A program made the position numbers and the translations under genes. Shown piece by piece: positions 19,886 to 19,932 of a DNA stretch of 19,932 nucleotides (its first letter is position 1; every line of letters begins with the position of its first letter). Source of the DNA: Candidatus Peribacter sp. UBA2144 (lineage in GTDB: Bacteria; Patescibacteriota; Gracilibacteria; Peribacterales; Peribacteraceae); NCBI GenBank assembly GCA_002328295.1, contig DCXE01000066.1, positions 1 through 19,932 of the forward strand, given 5' to 3'. The notes beneath the pieces were generated by a model. That model did no database searches, was not told where the DNA came from, and saw nothing but the letters and a program-made list of their open reading frames with translations.

Positions 19886-19932
<47 letters not shown>

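Overview
The window looks like a chromosomal segment of a Patescibacteria (Candidate Phyla Radiation) bacterium. The reasons are a low-GC, compact gene layout; a pilin-like small protein of the type IV secretion kind with a large TraG-like ATPase a few genes away; small versions of familiar enzymes (a 331-residue M24 peptidase, a 439-residue MurJ); and very few Shine-Dalgarno sequences. UGA is an ordinary stop (mltG, murC and murJ end in TGA), so the UGA-as-glycine code of Gracilibacteria/Absconditabacteria does not apply. The exact lineage cannot be fixed from sequence reading alone.

Layout. 1-1.4 kb: an M24 aminopeptidase converges on a pilin-like membrane protein. 1.6-4.5 kb: two secreted cell-wall proteins (a 3D-domain protein with peptidoglycan-binding repeats and an SLH/RlpA fusion) flank a small cysteine-rich orphan. 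4.6-7.2 kb: a TraG/VirD4-like ATPase. 7.3-8.7 kb: YbaB/EbfC and MltG. 8.8-9.6 kb: an EamA transporter on the minus strand. 9.8-10.9 kb: a secE-nusG-acylphosphatase operon. 10.9-11.4 kb: a GxxExxY nuclease-like gene inside a palindromic element. 11.4-12.7 kb: MurJ on the minus strand. 12.8-15.4 kb: a PurL carrying a repeat insertion. 15.4-17.8 kb: a surface protein with an LPKTG end and a secreted SLH protein. 17.9-19.2 kb: MurC on the minus strand. 19.4-19.8 kb: an FtsB/DivIC-like protein. The window ends inside an initiator tRNA gene.

The common theme is the envelope: MurC makes precursor, MurJ flips it, MltG sets glycan strand length, the FtsB-like protein serves the divisome, and the 3D, RlpA, SLH and LPKTG proteins act at the wall or surface.

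The most striking signal lies between and partly inside the genes. More than ten loci carry hairpin-forming arrays of short phased units: 7 bp in most, 9 bp in one, and a 9-8-9 spacing in two. The word differs from locus to locus, but phase is conserved and irregular steps are mirrored in the opposite arm. Many overlap stop codons; one is translated in frame inside PurL and another forms the C-terminus of MurC. One palindrome type exists both empty (3306-3401) and with a GxxExxY PD-(D/E)XK-like gene between its arms (10904-11399), which is what a mobile element and its MITE-like derivative would look like. Several promoters also place the predicted transcription start on the ATG, pointing to leaderless mRNAs.
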